Source of the DNA: Longimicrobium sp.
Lineage (GTDB): Bacteria > Gemmatimonadota > Gemmatimonadetes > Longimicrobiales > Longimicrobiaceae
Direction: 5' to 3'
DNA length: 64,000 bases
Assembly: GCA_036389135.1 (NCBI GenBank)
Contig: DASVQP010000001.1
Coordinates: 62,001 to 126,000 of the forward strand
Below are positions 38,019 through 46,961 of this stretch, in pieces (position 1 is the stretch's first letter; every line of letters begins with the position of its first letter). A model generated the notes under the pieces. That model saw only the letters and a list, made by a program, of their open reading frames with translations, was not told the DNA's origin and did no database searches. Both the position numbers and the translations under genes were made by a program.

Positions 38019-41000
38019 GGTCACTCACCTGGAGCCGCAGCTCGCTGAAGTATCGGTTTCCATCCCCGTCCACCACCCACGCCTGCTCCGGGGTGGGCAG
38101 CATCTCGGTCACCCGCAGCGTCACGCTTCCGCCCGTCACGTCTCCGCTCGCCTCGGCCATGCCGCGCAGCAGCGAGGCGAGCGCCCGCACGTAGTGCGGC
38201 GAGCGGAAGTCCACGTAGATCGGCTTGGTCTCGGTGCTCACGCGCACGAACACCCGCTCCGGCAGGCCTGCACGCGCCCGCCACCGCCGCGCGGCCAGGA
38301 ACCGCTCCGCGTCGCCCGTCACCCTGGCGAGCCCGGTTGCGGCCACCGTGGTCCGCCACGCCTCGCGCGCCACCACCAGCCGGTCGAGGGTCACGCGCGG
38401 GGTGTGCGGCCGGCCGCCCAGGATCTCGAACCCGTCCACCACCTTGGTGGCCAGCAGCGGCCCGAACACCTCCAGCAGCGGCCAGCTGCGGCCGTCCGGA
38501 GCCCGAGCGGTCAGCTCGCCGGTCGCCGCGTCGGGCGACACCAGCAGCGTGGCGGCGGGCACGAGCCGGTGCGGGAGCCCGCCCGGCGCGGCGGTGAAGC
38601 CGAGCTGGCCGTCCGTCGGCCCGGCCAGCACGGGCGCGAGCCGCCCCGTGCCGCGCGGCCAGTCGGTGGGGTAGAGCAGCCGCATGCGGTTGGGCCCCAG
38701 GTCGGCCGCCAGCGCGTCCACCAGCTCCTGCGGCGCCGGGTGGAAGTCGGCGAAGAGGGCGTTGTCAAAGGTCGGCCAGGCGGTGTGCATCTCCCCGAGC
38801 ACCACCGAGAAATCGCCCCGGTTGAGCGCATCCGTGCTGGCCGCGCACAGCAGCACGTCCGGGCTGTGCAGCCGCCCCGCGGACCACCCCGGCCCGCGCT
38901 CCGGAAAGATGCGCTCGAAGTGCGGCGCCATCTCCTCCGAGCGCAGCTCCACCTGGGCGACGTCGTCGCGGTCCGCGCCCGCCAGCCGGAAGAGCGTCGC
39001 CCAGCGCTGGTGGAACGTCTCCACCGCCGCGTCGGCCGGCCGGTCCTCCTCGCCAAAGAACATCCCCTGGGCGAGGAACCAGATCTCCGCCAGGTTCACC
39101 GGCTTGCCGCCCTGCGATCCGGCCAGCTCGTCGTACAGCTCCCGGAGCGCGACCGTGTGCACCTCGGCCAGCTCCGCGCACAGCCAGCGGGCGGCGCGCA
39201 GCACCAGGTCCAGCGGCGCCACCACCGCGTCCAGCAGCCCCGCGCCGAAGCGCACGTCCAGGTCGCGGACGGTGTCCTCGTAGCAGAGGTGCCGCCCGGC
39301 GTAGTGCTCGCCCGGACGCCGGTGGGCCATCTCGCCGGTGGTGTCGGTGAAAACCTTTTCCAGCTCGTACAGCGCCGTGCGCAGCGCGTCCGGGTCGCCG
39401 GCGGCAGCCGCCACCCCGTCGCGGGCGTCCTGCAGCCCGCGCAGCGACGCCGCGGCCCTGTCGCGCACCGCCGGATCGCCGATGGCGTCGATCTGGGCCA
39501 CCAGCGCCGCCTCCGCCCCCGGTTCGGTGGGGATGTCGAAGTCCCAGCGCAGCAGGCCGGTCTCCGCCAGCCGCTCCATCAGCAGGTAGCCGTCGTCTAG
39601 GCGGGGACCCAGCGAGCGTGCGACCTCGGCGGCCGTCCGCTGGCCGTCGCAAGCCGTCATCACGGCAAGCTCCGCCGGCGAGAGCACGCGGTCGGCCCTG
39701 GGGGGCCAGTGCACGGACCTGCCGACGATCGCCAGGTGGGGCTGCCGGCGCGGGCGCAGCCAGGGGCGCAGCGCCGGGTCGGCCCCCAGGAAGTCCGCGA
39801 ACGCCTGCACCGCCCACGACTCCAGCGCCACCCGCCGGTGCCGGATCAGCCCCGGCCCGGGACGGGCTTCCACCAGCTCCGGCATGCTCGCGTCCACGCG
39901 CGCCCAGCAGACGGGGCCAAAGAAGCCGATCGTCTCGTTCTTGGCGCAGTACCGCTGCCAGTAGCGCAGTACGGTCGACTCCCGGTGCCGGGCCACGGTC
40001 GGCCGGTAGCGGGTGCCGGAGGCGAGGCCGTCGAGCGTGTGCCGAACCACCGGGTTCTGCCAGGTGACCGCCTCGCGGAAGCGCGGGTCGACCGCGATTT
40101 CCCGGATCTGCTGGCTGCCGGCGGCGGTCGCCTCGTTGAAGCACGCGTCGTACGCGGTGCGGTCGCCGCCGCTGGCGAGCCAGGCATCGGCCGCCACGGC
40201 GCACTCGGGAGCGGTGAAGCGGTCGAGCCCCTCGGCGGGGAAGCCGGTGGTGCGCAGGATGGCGTCGCGCCACACGGACCAGCGGCCGAGCGGAACGCGG
40301 TGCTCCGCCCGCGCCTGGGCCGGGGCCGGTGCGGGCACCGGGACCGCGGCCGGAGCCGGAGCGGTCGGGGTGGGAGCGGGAGCCGGCGGGGGCGCGGCCG
40401 TCGCTGTGGCCGAAGCAGTGGCCGGCCTGCCGTTGGGCAGCGCGCCCTGCATCAGCTTCACCATCTCCGCGAGGTTGTCGCGCGGAAAGAAGTGGCCGCC
40501 GGGGAGCACGTGCAGCGTGAAGCCCGCGCTGGTCTGCGCTTCCCAGCCGGCCATCTCGTGCAACGGCGCCGTCATGTCCTGGTCGCCCGCGAAGCAGACG
40601 ATGGGGATCGGCAGCGGCTCCGCGTCCAGGTAGGTGTAGCCGTCCAGCCAGGTGAAGTCGGCCCGCAGCGTGGGGAGCAGCAGCTCCAGCAGCTCCTCCT
40701 CCGCCAGGACCTCGGCGGGGAGCCCGCCGCCGTCGCACAGGCGGGCGATGAACTCCTCGTCTTCAGCCAGCGACAGGCCGTCCAGCACCCCGCCGCCGGT
40801 GATGTGGGGCGAGCGGCAGCCGCTCACGTACAGCACCTCCGGCAGGCGCGCGCCGGACGCGCGCAGGCCGCGCACGACCTCGAAGGCGAGCCGCGCGCCC
40901 ATCGAGTGGCCGTAGAGCGCAAAGGGGCCGGTGGTCGAGCCCAGGATCGTCGCCGCGATGGCGTCCGGATCGACCAGCGCCTCCTCCATGATCCGGTTCT

Positions 41001-41181
41001 CCCGCCCCGGGAGCTGGATCGCGTGCACCTCCATCGATGGCCCGAACGCGGCCGGCCAGCGGGCGTACGCACTCGCCCCGGCACCCGCGTGGGGGAGGCA
41101 GAACAGCTTGACGGCCGCGCTCCGCCGCGGGGTCGCCGTCGCGACCGTGGCCGGGCGCACGGGGGTATCGAACATGGTCAT
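38011..41181 (-). CDS. Type II thioesterase fused to a LanB-like dehydratase N-terminal region
   Basis: This 1056-residue fusion has two parts. Residues about 20-245 form an alpha/beta-hydrolase of the type II thioesterase class, with FCLPHAGAGA, Ser93 in GHSMG, Asp200/202 in FAGDQDM and His230 in GGHFF. Such enzymes clear or edit carrier-bound acyl groups. A Pro/Ala-rich linker (251-296) leads to about 760 residues that resemble the lantibiotic-dehydratase N-terminal (Glu-tRNA-dependent) region, with YWQRYCAKNETIGFFGPVCW as the clearest mark. No C-terminal elimination (SpaB_C) domain is visible. In known families this region transfers an aminoacyl group from tRNA. Its use in an NRPS/PKS operon is unusual. 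ATGA overlap with the KS gene. Confidence 0.85.
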   Translation of the reverse strand: MTMFDTPVRPATVATATPRRSAAVKLFCLPHAGAGASAYARWPAAFGPSMEVHAIQLPGRENRIMEEALVDPDAIAATILGSTTGPFALYGHSMGARLAFEVVRGLRASGARLPEVLYVSGCRSPHITGGGVLDGLSLAEDEEFIARLCDGGGLPAEVLAEEELLELLLPTLRADFTWLDGYTYLDAEPLPIPIVCFAGDQDMTAPLHEMAGWEAQTSAGFTLHVLPGGHFFPRDNLAEMVKLMQGALPNGRPATASATATAAPPPAPAPTPTAPAPAAVPVPAPAPAQARAEHRVPLGRWSVWRDAILRTTGFPAEGLDRFTAPECAVAADAWLASGGDRTAYDACFNEATAAGSQQIREIAVDPRFREAVTWQNPVVRHTLDGLASGTRYRPTVARHRESTVLRYWQRYCAKNETIGFFGPVCWARVDASMPELVEARPGPGLIRHRRVALESWAVQAFADFLGADPALRPWLRPRRQPHLAIVGRSVHWPPRADRVLSPAELAVMTACDGQRTAAEVARSLGPRLDDGYLLMERLAETGLLRWDFDIPTEPGAEAALVAQIDAIGDPAVRDRAAASLRGLQDARDGVAAAAGDPDALRTALYELEKVFTDTTGEMAHRRPGEHYAGRHLCYEDTVRDLDVRFGAGLLDAVVAPLDLVLRAARWLCAELAEVHTVALRELYDELAGSQGGKPVNLAEIWFLAQGMFFGEEDRPADAAVETFHQRWATLFRLAGADRDDVAQVELRSEEMAPHFERIFPERGPGWSAGRLHSPDVLLCAASTDALNRGDFSVVLGEMHTAWPTFDNALFADFHPAPQELVDALAADLGPNRMRLLYPTDWPRGTGRLAPVLAGPTDGQLGFTAAPGGLPHRLVPAATLLVSPDAATGELTARAPDGRSWPLLEVFGPLLATKVVDGFEILGGRPHTPRVTLDRLVVAREAWRTTVAATGLARVTGDAERFLAARRWRARAGLPERVFVRVSTETKPIYVDFRSPHYVRALASLLRGMAEASGDVTGGSVTLRVTEMLPTPEQAWVVDGDGNRYFSELRLQVSDHG

Positions 41182-42731
41182 GACGGATCCTCCACGCCCT
41201 GCGCCCAGAAGCGATGGCGCTCGAATGGGTAGGTGGGGAGCGGAATACGCCTTCCCGGGGGGCCGGCATCGGGATTGTCGTCGGGCCCCGCGTCGTCGCC
41301 CGGGCCGCCCGCCGCGATCGACGCGAGCCCCACCTTCGCCTCCTCCAGGTCGATGCACCTCACGGCCGCCCCAAAGAGGAACCGGGCCCGCCCCGTGGCC
41401 AGGGTGAACGCCACCTCCGCGATCGGCGGCGCGACCGCCTCCAGGTGCTCACCCAGCCGGCCGGCCATCTCCTTCAGCGCCTCGGGCGAGCGGGCGGAGA
41501 GCCACAGCACGTGCTCCCCGTCGTCGCCCGTCTTGCGCGGGGCGACGGCGTCCGTGCCGGAGACCAGCACGTGCGCGTTGGTGCCGCCCATCCCGAACGA
41601 GCTGACCCCGGCGATCCGGCCGCAGCCGGCCTCGTCCTCCGTCGGCCAGGGGAACGTCTCCGTGGGCACCACCAGCGGGCCGAAGTCGACCTGCCGATTG
41701 GGTTTGGTGAAGTGGAGGTTCCCGGGGATCGTCCCGTGCTCCACCGTCATGATCGTCTTGATGAGCCCGGCGATTCCCGAGGCCGCGTCCAGGTGCCCGA
41801 TGTTGGTCTTCCCCGACCCCAGGAACACCGTCCGCACCGTCTCGTTGTTGAAGACGCGGCGGAGCGCCGTCACCTCGATGGCGTCGCCGAGCAGCGTTCC
41901 GCTTCCGTGCGCCTCCACGAAGCCGATGTCCTCGGTGGAGAGATCCGCCACCGCGAGCGCCTCCACCACCGCGGCGGCCTGTCCGTTCACCCCCGGCACG
42001 GAGTATCCGCCGCGGTCCGAGCCGTCGTTGGTAACCGCCCAGCCGCGCAGCACCGCATGGATGTGGTCGCCGTCTTCCAGCGCGTCGGTCAGGCGCCGCA
42101 TCACCACCGCGCCCGCCCCGCTCCCGAACGCCGTGCCCGTCGCCTCGTGGTCGAACGCCCGCACCACGCCGTCCGGCGCGGCCATCCCGTCGCTCGTGTC
42201 GCCGGCCTCGGGAAGGTGCACCCGGCTGCCGCCGGCGATCGCCATGTCGCACCGGTAGTCGAGCAGGCTCTGCGCGGCCACGCACACCGCCACCAGCGAC
42301 CCGGAGCACGCGCTCTGCACCGCCATCGTGGGCCCGCGCGCGCCGAGCTGGTATGCCACCAGCGCGGGCATGTGGTCGGCCGTCTGGTGCGGCGGCAGCG
42401 GGTGCACTCCCGCGCGCATCTGCATCATCAGGTACAGGTTGAGCGAGGTGGAGGCGAAGACGCCGATGGAGAGGTCCACCTCGGTCGGCAGGTATCCGCT
42501 GTCCTCGAACGCGGACCAGGCGACCTCCAGGAACATCCGGTGCTGCGGGTCCGTGTACGTCGCCTGCGCGGCGCCGAAGCCAAAGAACTCGGCGTCGAAG
42601 TCGGCGATCCCCGCCGTCGCCGTGCGCGAGGAGTCCACCCCCGCCACCAGGTTCTCCCAGTACTCCCCCACGTCCTCGGCACCGGGGAACCTCCCCGCCA
42701 TGCCGATGATGGCGATCTCGTCCGCTTTCAT
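41178..42731 (-). CDS. Stand-alone ketosynthase with excised acyltransferase
   Basis: This 517-residue protein has a complete KS domain (about 1-420), with Cys in SACSGS, His in EAHGSGT and His in KTNIGHLDAA. The KS-AT linker follows (HVLWLSARSPEALKEMAGRL). The sequence then jumps directly to the post-AT linker RRIPLPTYPFERHRFWA, and no AT or ACP is present. It looks like a module from which the AT was removed, as in trans-AT synthases. It must use malonyl groups and carrier proteins of other subunits. It overlaps both neighbours by 4 bp (ATGA). Confidence 0.92.
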   Translation of the reverse strand: MKADEIAIIGMAGRFPGAEDVGEYWENLVAGVDSSRTATAGIADFDAEFFGFGAAQATYTDPQHRMFLEVAWSAFEDSGYLPTEVDLSIGVFASTSLNLYLMMQMRAGVHPLPPHQTADHMPALVAYQLGARGPTMAVQSACSGSLVAVCVAAQSLLDYRCDMAIAGGSRVHLPEAGDTSDGMAAPDGVVRAFDHEATGTAFGSGAGAVVMRRLTDALEDGDHIHAVLRGWAVTNDGSDRGGYSVPGVNGQAAAVVEALAVADLSTEDIGFVEAHGSGTLLGDAIEVTALRRVFNNETVRTVFLGSGKTNIGHLDAASGIAGLIKTIMTVEHGTIPGNLHFTKPNRQVDFGPLVVPTETFPWPTEDEAGCGRIAGVSSFGMGGTNAHVLVSGTDAVAPRKTGDDGEHVLWLSARSPEALKEMAGRLGEHLEAVAPPIAEVAFTLATGRARFLFGAAVRCIDLEEAKVGLASIAAGGPGDDAGPDDNPDAGPPGRRIPLPTYPFERHRFWAQGVEDPS

Positions 42732-44659
42732 TGGCCCGCTCCGGCTGAACGCCGCTGCTGGGCAATGCGCCGGGCAGCCATTCGTTGCGTGATCACCCCG
42801 CGGTCCGGCGCCTTTCCGGCGCCGTCGTCCTGCAGCCGGGCGATCCCGGCGATGGTCGGGTGCCCGATCAGCTCGATCAGCGGGATCTCGCGGCCCATCG
42901 CCTGCGCCAGCCGGTACTGGAGCCGCGCCAGCATCAGCGAGTTGCCGCCGGAGTCGAAGAAGCTCGTCTCCCGGTCCGCCTGGCCGATGCCCAGCACCTC
43001 GCACCAGATCCCTCCCACCAGCTCCTCCCGCTCGCCCACCGGCGGTGCGTGCGCGCCAGGCGGCGTGTACGGGGGCGGCACGTTGGCCAGCAGCTCCAGC
43101 ACGTCCACCTTGCCGCTCACCGTAAGCGGAAAGGCCGCGACGGTCGAAAGCCGTTGCGGCAGCATGTGGGTGGGCAGCCTCTGCGCGAGCATCCTGCGCA
43201 GCTCGGCCGCGCCGGCGGTGGAGCCGGCGGAGGGCCGCACGAACGCGAGCAGCTCCTTGGCGCCGGTGGCGTCCGGGTGCGCCACCACCACGGCGCGCAC
43301 CACCCCGTCCAGCGCCTCGAGCGCGGCTTCCACCTCGCCCAGCTCCACCCGGTTGCCGCGCACCTTCACCTGGCGGTCCATGCGGCCCACGTTCACGTAC
43401 TGGCCGTCCTCCAGCCGGCGGACCACGTCTCCCGTGCGGTAGAGCCTGCCGTCGGCGCCGAAGCGCTCCACCGTCGCCGCCGCGTCGCCCCAGTAGCCCA
43501 GAGCCAGGTAGTCGCTGCGGATCGCCAGCTCCGCCGGCCCCAGCGGTCCGTCGCCGGTCAGCGGCGTGCCGTCGACGAGGCTCAGCAGCACCGGCACGTA
43601 GCCGTTCAGCGGCCGCCCGATCGGCAGCACCTCCCGCTCCGCCGGCTCGGTCGCTTCATCGTCGGTCAGGCTCACCCCCACGGGGATGTGCGCCTGCAGG
43701 GTGAAGCTGGCCTCGGTGGCGCCATAGCCGTTCACGAAGACGCACTCCGCGCCGAAGTGCGCCCGCGAAAGGCGCAGGTCGGTGCGGGTGGTCTGCTCCC
43801 CGCCCAGCAGCACCAGCCGCACCCTGGGCAGCCTCACCGAGGGGCCCTGCGTCTCCACCAGGAAGTCGACCAGCGAGCGGAAGACGGTGGGCGTGGAGTG
43901 GTAGACGGTCACCTCGTGCTTTGCGACGGCGGCGGCGAGGCGCGCGATTCCCTGCGTGCGCACGTCGCACAGCACCAGCGTCGCGCCGCTCAGCAGCGCC
44001 CCGTACAGGTCGCTCACCGCCATGTCGTAGCTGAACGAGGTGACCAGGCTGAGCCGATCACCGGGGGCGAGCTTCAGGTTGTTGATGTGGTTTGCGATCC
44101 CGCGCAGCACGCCGCGGTGGCTGTGGAATACGCCCTTGGGCCGTCCGGTGGAGCCGGAGGTGAAGAGGATGTAGGCGGGCTGCGCGGGATCGACGGAAGC
44201 GCGGGCGAAGCGTGCCGGGGCTGCCGCGTCGATCTCATGGACGTGCGAGGTGCCGGCGAGGGTCGCCGGTACGATCTCCTCCGCCAGCTTCCGGTGCCGT
44301 TGCCGGGTGACGATCTCCGTCGCTCCGGCCTGTTCCAGCATCGCCCGCAGGCGGTCCGGGGGGTAGGTCGTGTCCAGCGGCACGTAGCACCGCCCCGCGC
44401 CCAGCGCGCCGAGGATCGCCGCCACCATGTCCAGGCCATGATCGAGCAGAAGACCGATCGGCTCGCCGGCTTTCGGAGGTCCGCGCGAGCTGATGGTTGT
44501 AGTCTGGATCAGTGAGGCGATGCCGCCGGCCAGCTCCGCCAGCCTGGCGTAGGAGATCGAACGGTCGCCCTCGATCACCGCGGTGTGGTCGGCATGCTGG
44601 CGTGCGGCGATGCCGAATGCCGCCGCCAGAGTCAGGTTCCGCTCGAATTGCATCGACAT
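42728..44659 (-). CDS. Non-ribosomal peptide synthetase, A-PCP (initiating unit)
   Basis: This first gene of the operon encodes 643 residues. The adenylation domain (about 1-515) has FTSGSTGRPKG, VNGYGATEASF, YRTGDVVRRLED and LTVSGKVD. The carrier domain follows (FFDSGGNSLMLARL) with a tail rich in Arg. The A5 motif carries GYGATEAS in place of the usual YGPTE, so its substrate may be unusual. No C domain is present, which fits a loading unit that starts the chain or loads carriers in trans. The start is the ATG at 44659, with AGGA just upstream; an ATG 6 bp later is possible. Confidence 0.93.
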   Translation of the reverse strand: MSMQFERNLTLAAAFGIAARQHADHTAVIEGDRSISYARLAELAGGIASLIQTTTISSRGPPKAGEPIGLLLDHGLDMVAAILGALGAGRCYVPLDTTYPPDRLRAMLEQAGATEIVTRQRHRKLAEEIVPATLAGTSHVHEIDAAAPARFARASVDPAQPAYILFTSGSTGRPKGVFHSHRGVLRGIANHINNLKLAPGDRLSLVTSFSYDMAVSDLYGALLSGATLVLCDVRTQGIARLAAAVAKHEVTVYHSTPTVFRSLVDFLVETQGPSVRLPRVRLVLLGGEQTTRTDLRLSRAHFGAECVFVNGYGATEASFTLQAHIPVGVSLTDDEATEPAEREVLPIGRPLNGYVPVLLSLVDGTPLTGDGPLGPAELAIRSDYLALGYWGDAAATVERFGADGRLYRTGDVVRRLEDGQYVNVGRMDRQVKVRGNRVELGEVEAALEALDGVVRAVVVAHPDATGAKELLAFVRPSAGSTAGAAELRRMLAQRLPTHMLPQRLSTVAAFPLTVSGKVDVLELLANVPPPYTPPGAHAPPVGEREELVGGIWCEVLGIGQADRETSFFDSGGNSLMLARLQYRLAQAMGREIPLIELIGHPTIAGIARLQDDGAGKAPDRGVITQRMAARRIAQQRRSAGAGQ

Positions 44660-45308
44660 CTTTCCTGACAGGCTCTGGGTGGACCAGTGCACCGCTGGGG
44701 GTAGGTTGGCATTACTGCTGCAGCGCTCCAGGCGCGTTCAACAGCTCCTCCAGCCCGCCTGCAGGATGTCAGTGGCAAGGTAAAGTCGAACGTGTGTATG
44801 CACGGACCAACAAAACGGCTCGCGTGTTTCCGCTCTGGAATGCTGCATGCTAGATGCATGCCGGGTAAGCCCTTTTCTGACCCAATATTGCGCCCGGCGT
44901 CGGCAACTCCCGTTTGCGTAAGATCGAAACCTGCGTTGCCGAATTCCCTGGCGGAGCAGATGAAAGGCGCCATCTAAGGATTTGCCGAATGGCTTGAAAA
45001 CGATCTCCATGTTTTGGCCGCTTTCAACCTATGGCTGAGTGCCGCTCCGTTTACGCGGCGGCGAGCAGCACTCCGGTGCTCCGGAGGGAACGCTCCTGAT
45101 CGGCCAGCGTGTTTTACTGCGGGACGGATGTATCTGACCGGCTGCACACGCCTCGAAGAGACAGAAAAGGGAGCCAGCTTGTAAGCCGGCTCCCTCTCTC
45201 TCTGGGATTCGCGCATCCCTCACCGCATGGTCGGCGCGTTCCCTGCCGAGTTTGACCGCAACATCTTTCGTGCGCTACTTTTGAGCGCACATCCGACTGA
45301 GAACAACC
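44660..45308. other. Intergenic region upstream of the biosynthetic operon
   Basis: About 650 bp separate the operon start from a divergent gene. GC content is lower here than in the genes. Short frames on both strands have no motifs or ribosome sites and are not called. It should hold the operon promoter on the minus strand, but I see no convincing -35/-10 pair. A terminator-like hairpin lies at 45169-45194. Confidence 0.6.
45169..45194 (-). terminator. Terminator-like hairpin in the operon upstream region
   Basis: The arms GGGAGCC-GCTT and AAGC-GGCTCCC pair with one mismatch around a 2-base turn. On the minus strand it is followed by TTTTCTGTC, and on the plus strand by TCTCTCTCT. No gene ends here on the minus strand, so it could attenuate a long leader of the operon. 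Confidence 0.55.
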
Positions 45309-45911
45309 TTGAGGAACGACAGCCCCCTCTTCGATGTCATGGGTTCGCGCGCCCTTGCCCGCCTGGTGCTGCACTTCGCGGTGCGCCCGGACGCGCGGCT
45401 GCACTTTCGCGCCCTGCAACGGCATACCGGGCTTGGCAGCCGCTCTCTCCAGACGGAGCTGCGACGGCTCGAACGGTGGGGGATTCTGGAGCGGTCGCGG
45501 GAGAACGACACGGTTGTCTACCGGCTGGAGCACGCGAACCCGCGCTGGAAGGCGCTCTTCGCACTGGTGCGATCCTTTGCCGATCCGGCGGAGGTCCTAA
45601 CGGAAGCCTTCGCGGATGTCGCCGGCGTAGAAGCCGCGTTCGTCTTCGGCTCTGTCGCCCGCGGGGAAGCGCGTCCCGAGAGCGACGTGGACCTCTTCAT
45701 CCTGGGTGACGAAATCGTCTCGGCCGACCTGGGACGCGCCACGACTTCCGCGGAGCTTCTCCTCGACCGCGAAGTGGACGTAAAGCGCTTCACCCGCGGC
45801 AAACTGAAGCGCGTTCTGGAGGGGGGTGACGGCGGGTTCGTGACCGCGGCGCTTCGCGGTCCCAAGCGCTGGATCGCGGGCTCGGAGGACGCGCTAGCAG
45901 GGGTCGCGTGA
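45309..45911 (+). CDS. Winged-helix protein with MNT-type nucleotidyltransferase domain
   Basis: This 200-residue protein has an N-terminal winged helix (about 1-75, with LHFRALQRHTGLGSRSLQTE and LERWGILER). A small nucleotidyltransferase domain follows (about 95-150), with GSVARGEARPESDVDLFI holding the GSxxxG and DxD catalytic residues. MNT enzymes of this size are often antitoxins that AMPylate a partner, but no HEPN toxin gene is adjacent. The start is TTG at 45309, which keeps the family N-terminus SPLFDVMGSRALARL; an ATG at 45339 is possible. Confidence 0.8.
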   Translation: MRNDSPLFDVMGSRALARLVLHFAVRPDARLHFRALQRHTGLGSRSLQTELRRLERWGILERSRENDTVVYRLEHANPRWKALFALVRSFADPAEVLTEAFADVAGVEAAFVFGSVARGEARPESDVDLFILGDEIVSADLGRATTSAELLLDREVDVKRFTRGKLKRVLEGGDGGFVTAALRGPKRWIAGSEDALAGVA

Positions 45912-45958
45912 TCCCCTCCGCCGTCGAGATCCTGTTGGGGGCGTAGCCGGAACGGCAG

Positions 45959-45983
45959 ATCCCGACCTCACCAAGGTCGGGAT
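45959..45983. terminator. Bidirectional terminator
   Basis: A perfect 10-bp stem (ATCCCGACCT with AGGTCGGGAT) with a 5-base loop is followed by TGTTGT. It lies between the convergent nucleotidyltransferase and mtgA genes. Confidence 0.82.
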
Positions 45984-46005
45984 TGTTGTCTGCGGCAGCC
46001 GCCGT

Positions 46006-46791
46006 TCACCAGCCGCGGAAGCTCATGCGGCGCAGGATCTCGCGGCGGTACTCGGGGGTGTTGCGGGGGGTGCGCTCGCGCGGGTTGGGGAGGAGCGCTG
46101 CGAGGCCCGCGGACTGCGTGCGCGTCAGGCGGCGGGCGCTCACGTCGTAGTGCTCCCGCGCCGCCTCGCCCACGCCATAGACGCCGTCGCCCCACTCCAC
46201 CTCGTTGGCGTACAGCTCCAGGATCCGGTTCTTGCCCAGGATCAGCTCCGCGGCGGGGGTGAGCGCCAGGTCGTACAGCTTGCGCACCGGGTTGCGGCAG
46301 GTGCAGCCGAACAGGTTCTTCATCAGCTGCTGCGTGAGCGTGGACGCGCCGCGGAAGCGCACGCCGCCGGCCGCCTCGCGCTGGGCGTTCATCATCTCCT
46401 TGAAGTCGAAGCCGCGGTGCTGCCAGAAGCGCCCGTCCTCCGCCGCGACGACGGCGCGGGGCAGGTGGCGAGGCAGCTCCGCGAGGGGCACCCACTCCCG
46501 CCGCGCCTCGTACTCGCGCCCGGCGACGAGCGCCTGGATGCGGCGCTCGATGCGCACGCCCGTGGTGGGCGGCGGCACGAAGCGGTAGACGACCAGGAGC
46601 AGGACGCAGAACAGGTAGTACGCCAGCAGCCCCCAGAGCACCCACTTCACCACGCGCCACACGCGCGCGCGCCGCGTGCGAGGCGGCGCCGCGGCTTCGG
46701 GCGCCGGCGCGCCCGGCCGGGCGGGTGGCTCCCAGAGCAGCGTCGCGTCGGGGTCCTGGTGCACGTGATGGGGCGGCTTCCTGTCGTTCAT
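46006..46791 (-). CDS. mtgA: Monofunctional peptidoglycan transglycosylase
   Basis: This 261-residue membrane-anchored GT51 enzyme polymerises lipid II into glycan strands. It has one N-terminal membrane helix (about residues 42-68) and the catalytic motif AAEDGRFWQHRGFDF. It also has the GT51 motif RGASTLTQQLMKNLF and the helper motif KNRILELYANEVEWG. No transpeptidase domain follows, which separates it from PBP1-type proteins. I chose the ATG at 46791 because upstream sequence in this frame has no family features. Confidence 0.95.
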   Translation of the reverse strand: MNDRKPPHHVHQDPDATLLWEPPARPGAPAPEAAAPPRTRRARVWRVVKWVLWGLLAYYLFCVLLLVVYRFVPPPTTGVRIERRIQALVAGREYEARREWVPLAELPRHLPRAVVAAEDGRFWQHRGFDFKEMMNAQREAAGGVRFRGASTLTQQLMKNLFGCTCRNPVRKLYDLALTPAAELILGKNRILELYANEVEWGDGVYGVGEAAREHYDVSARRLTRTQSAGLAALLPNPRERTPRNTPEYRREILRRMSFRGW

Positions 46792-46961
46792 CGGGTGCTC
46801 GTGAAAGGCGTTGCGTCGCGCTGGCGTCGGGAGCCGATGCAGCCGCAGGAGCCGTTCCGCGCGACCGCTTGCCCGCTTTCCAAACCCCGGTGCCGCGGCT
46901 AGGTTGCGAAAAGGAGGCGCCGCCGAGCGCGGCGCCGGGCCCATCCAACCCGCAGTGCCCC

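Noticed and set aside
34386-38048. A 1220-codon open frame on the plus strand
   Set aside because: It lies antisense to the NRPS gene, is low in complexity (Arg, His, Pro) and shows no domain.
44632-44973. A 113-codon minus-strand frame before the operon
   Set aside because: It runs into the first operon gene in another frame and has no family features or ribosome site.
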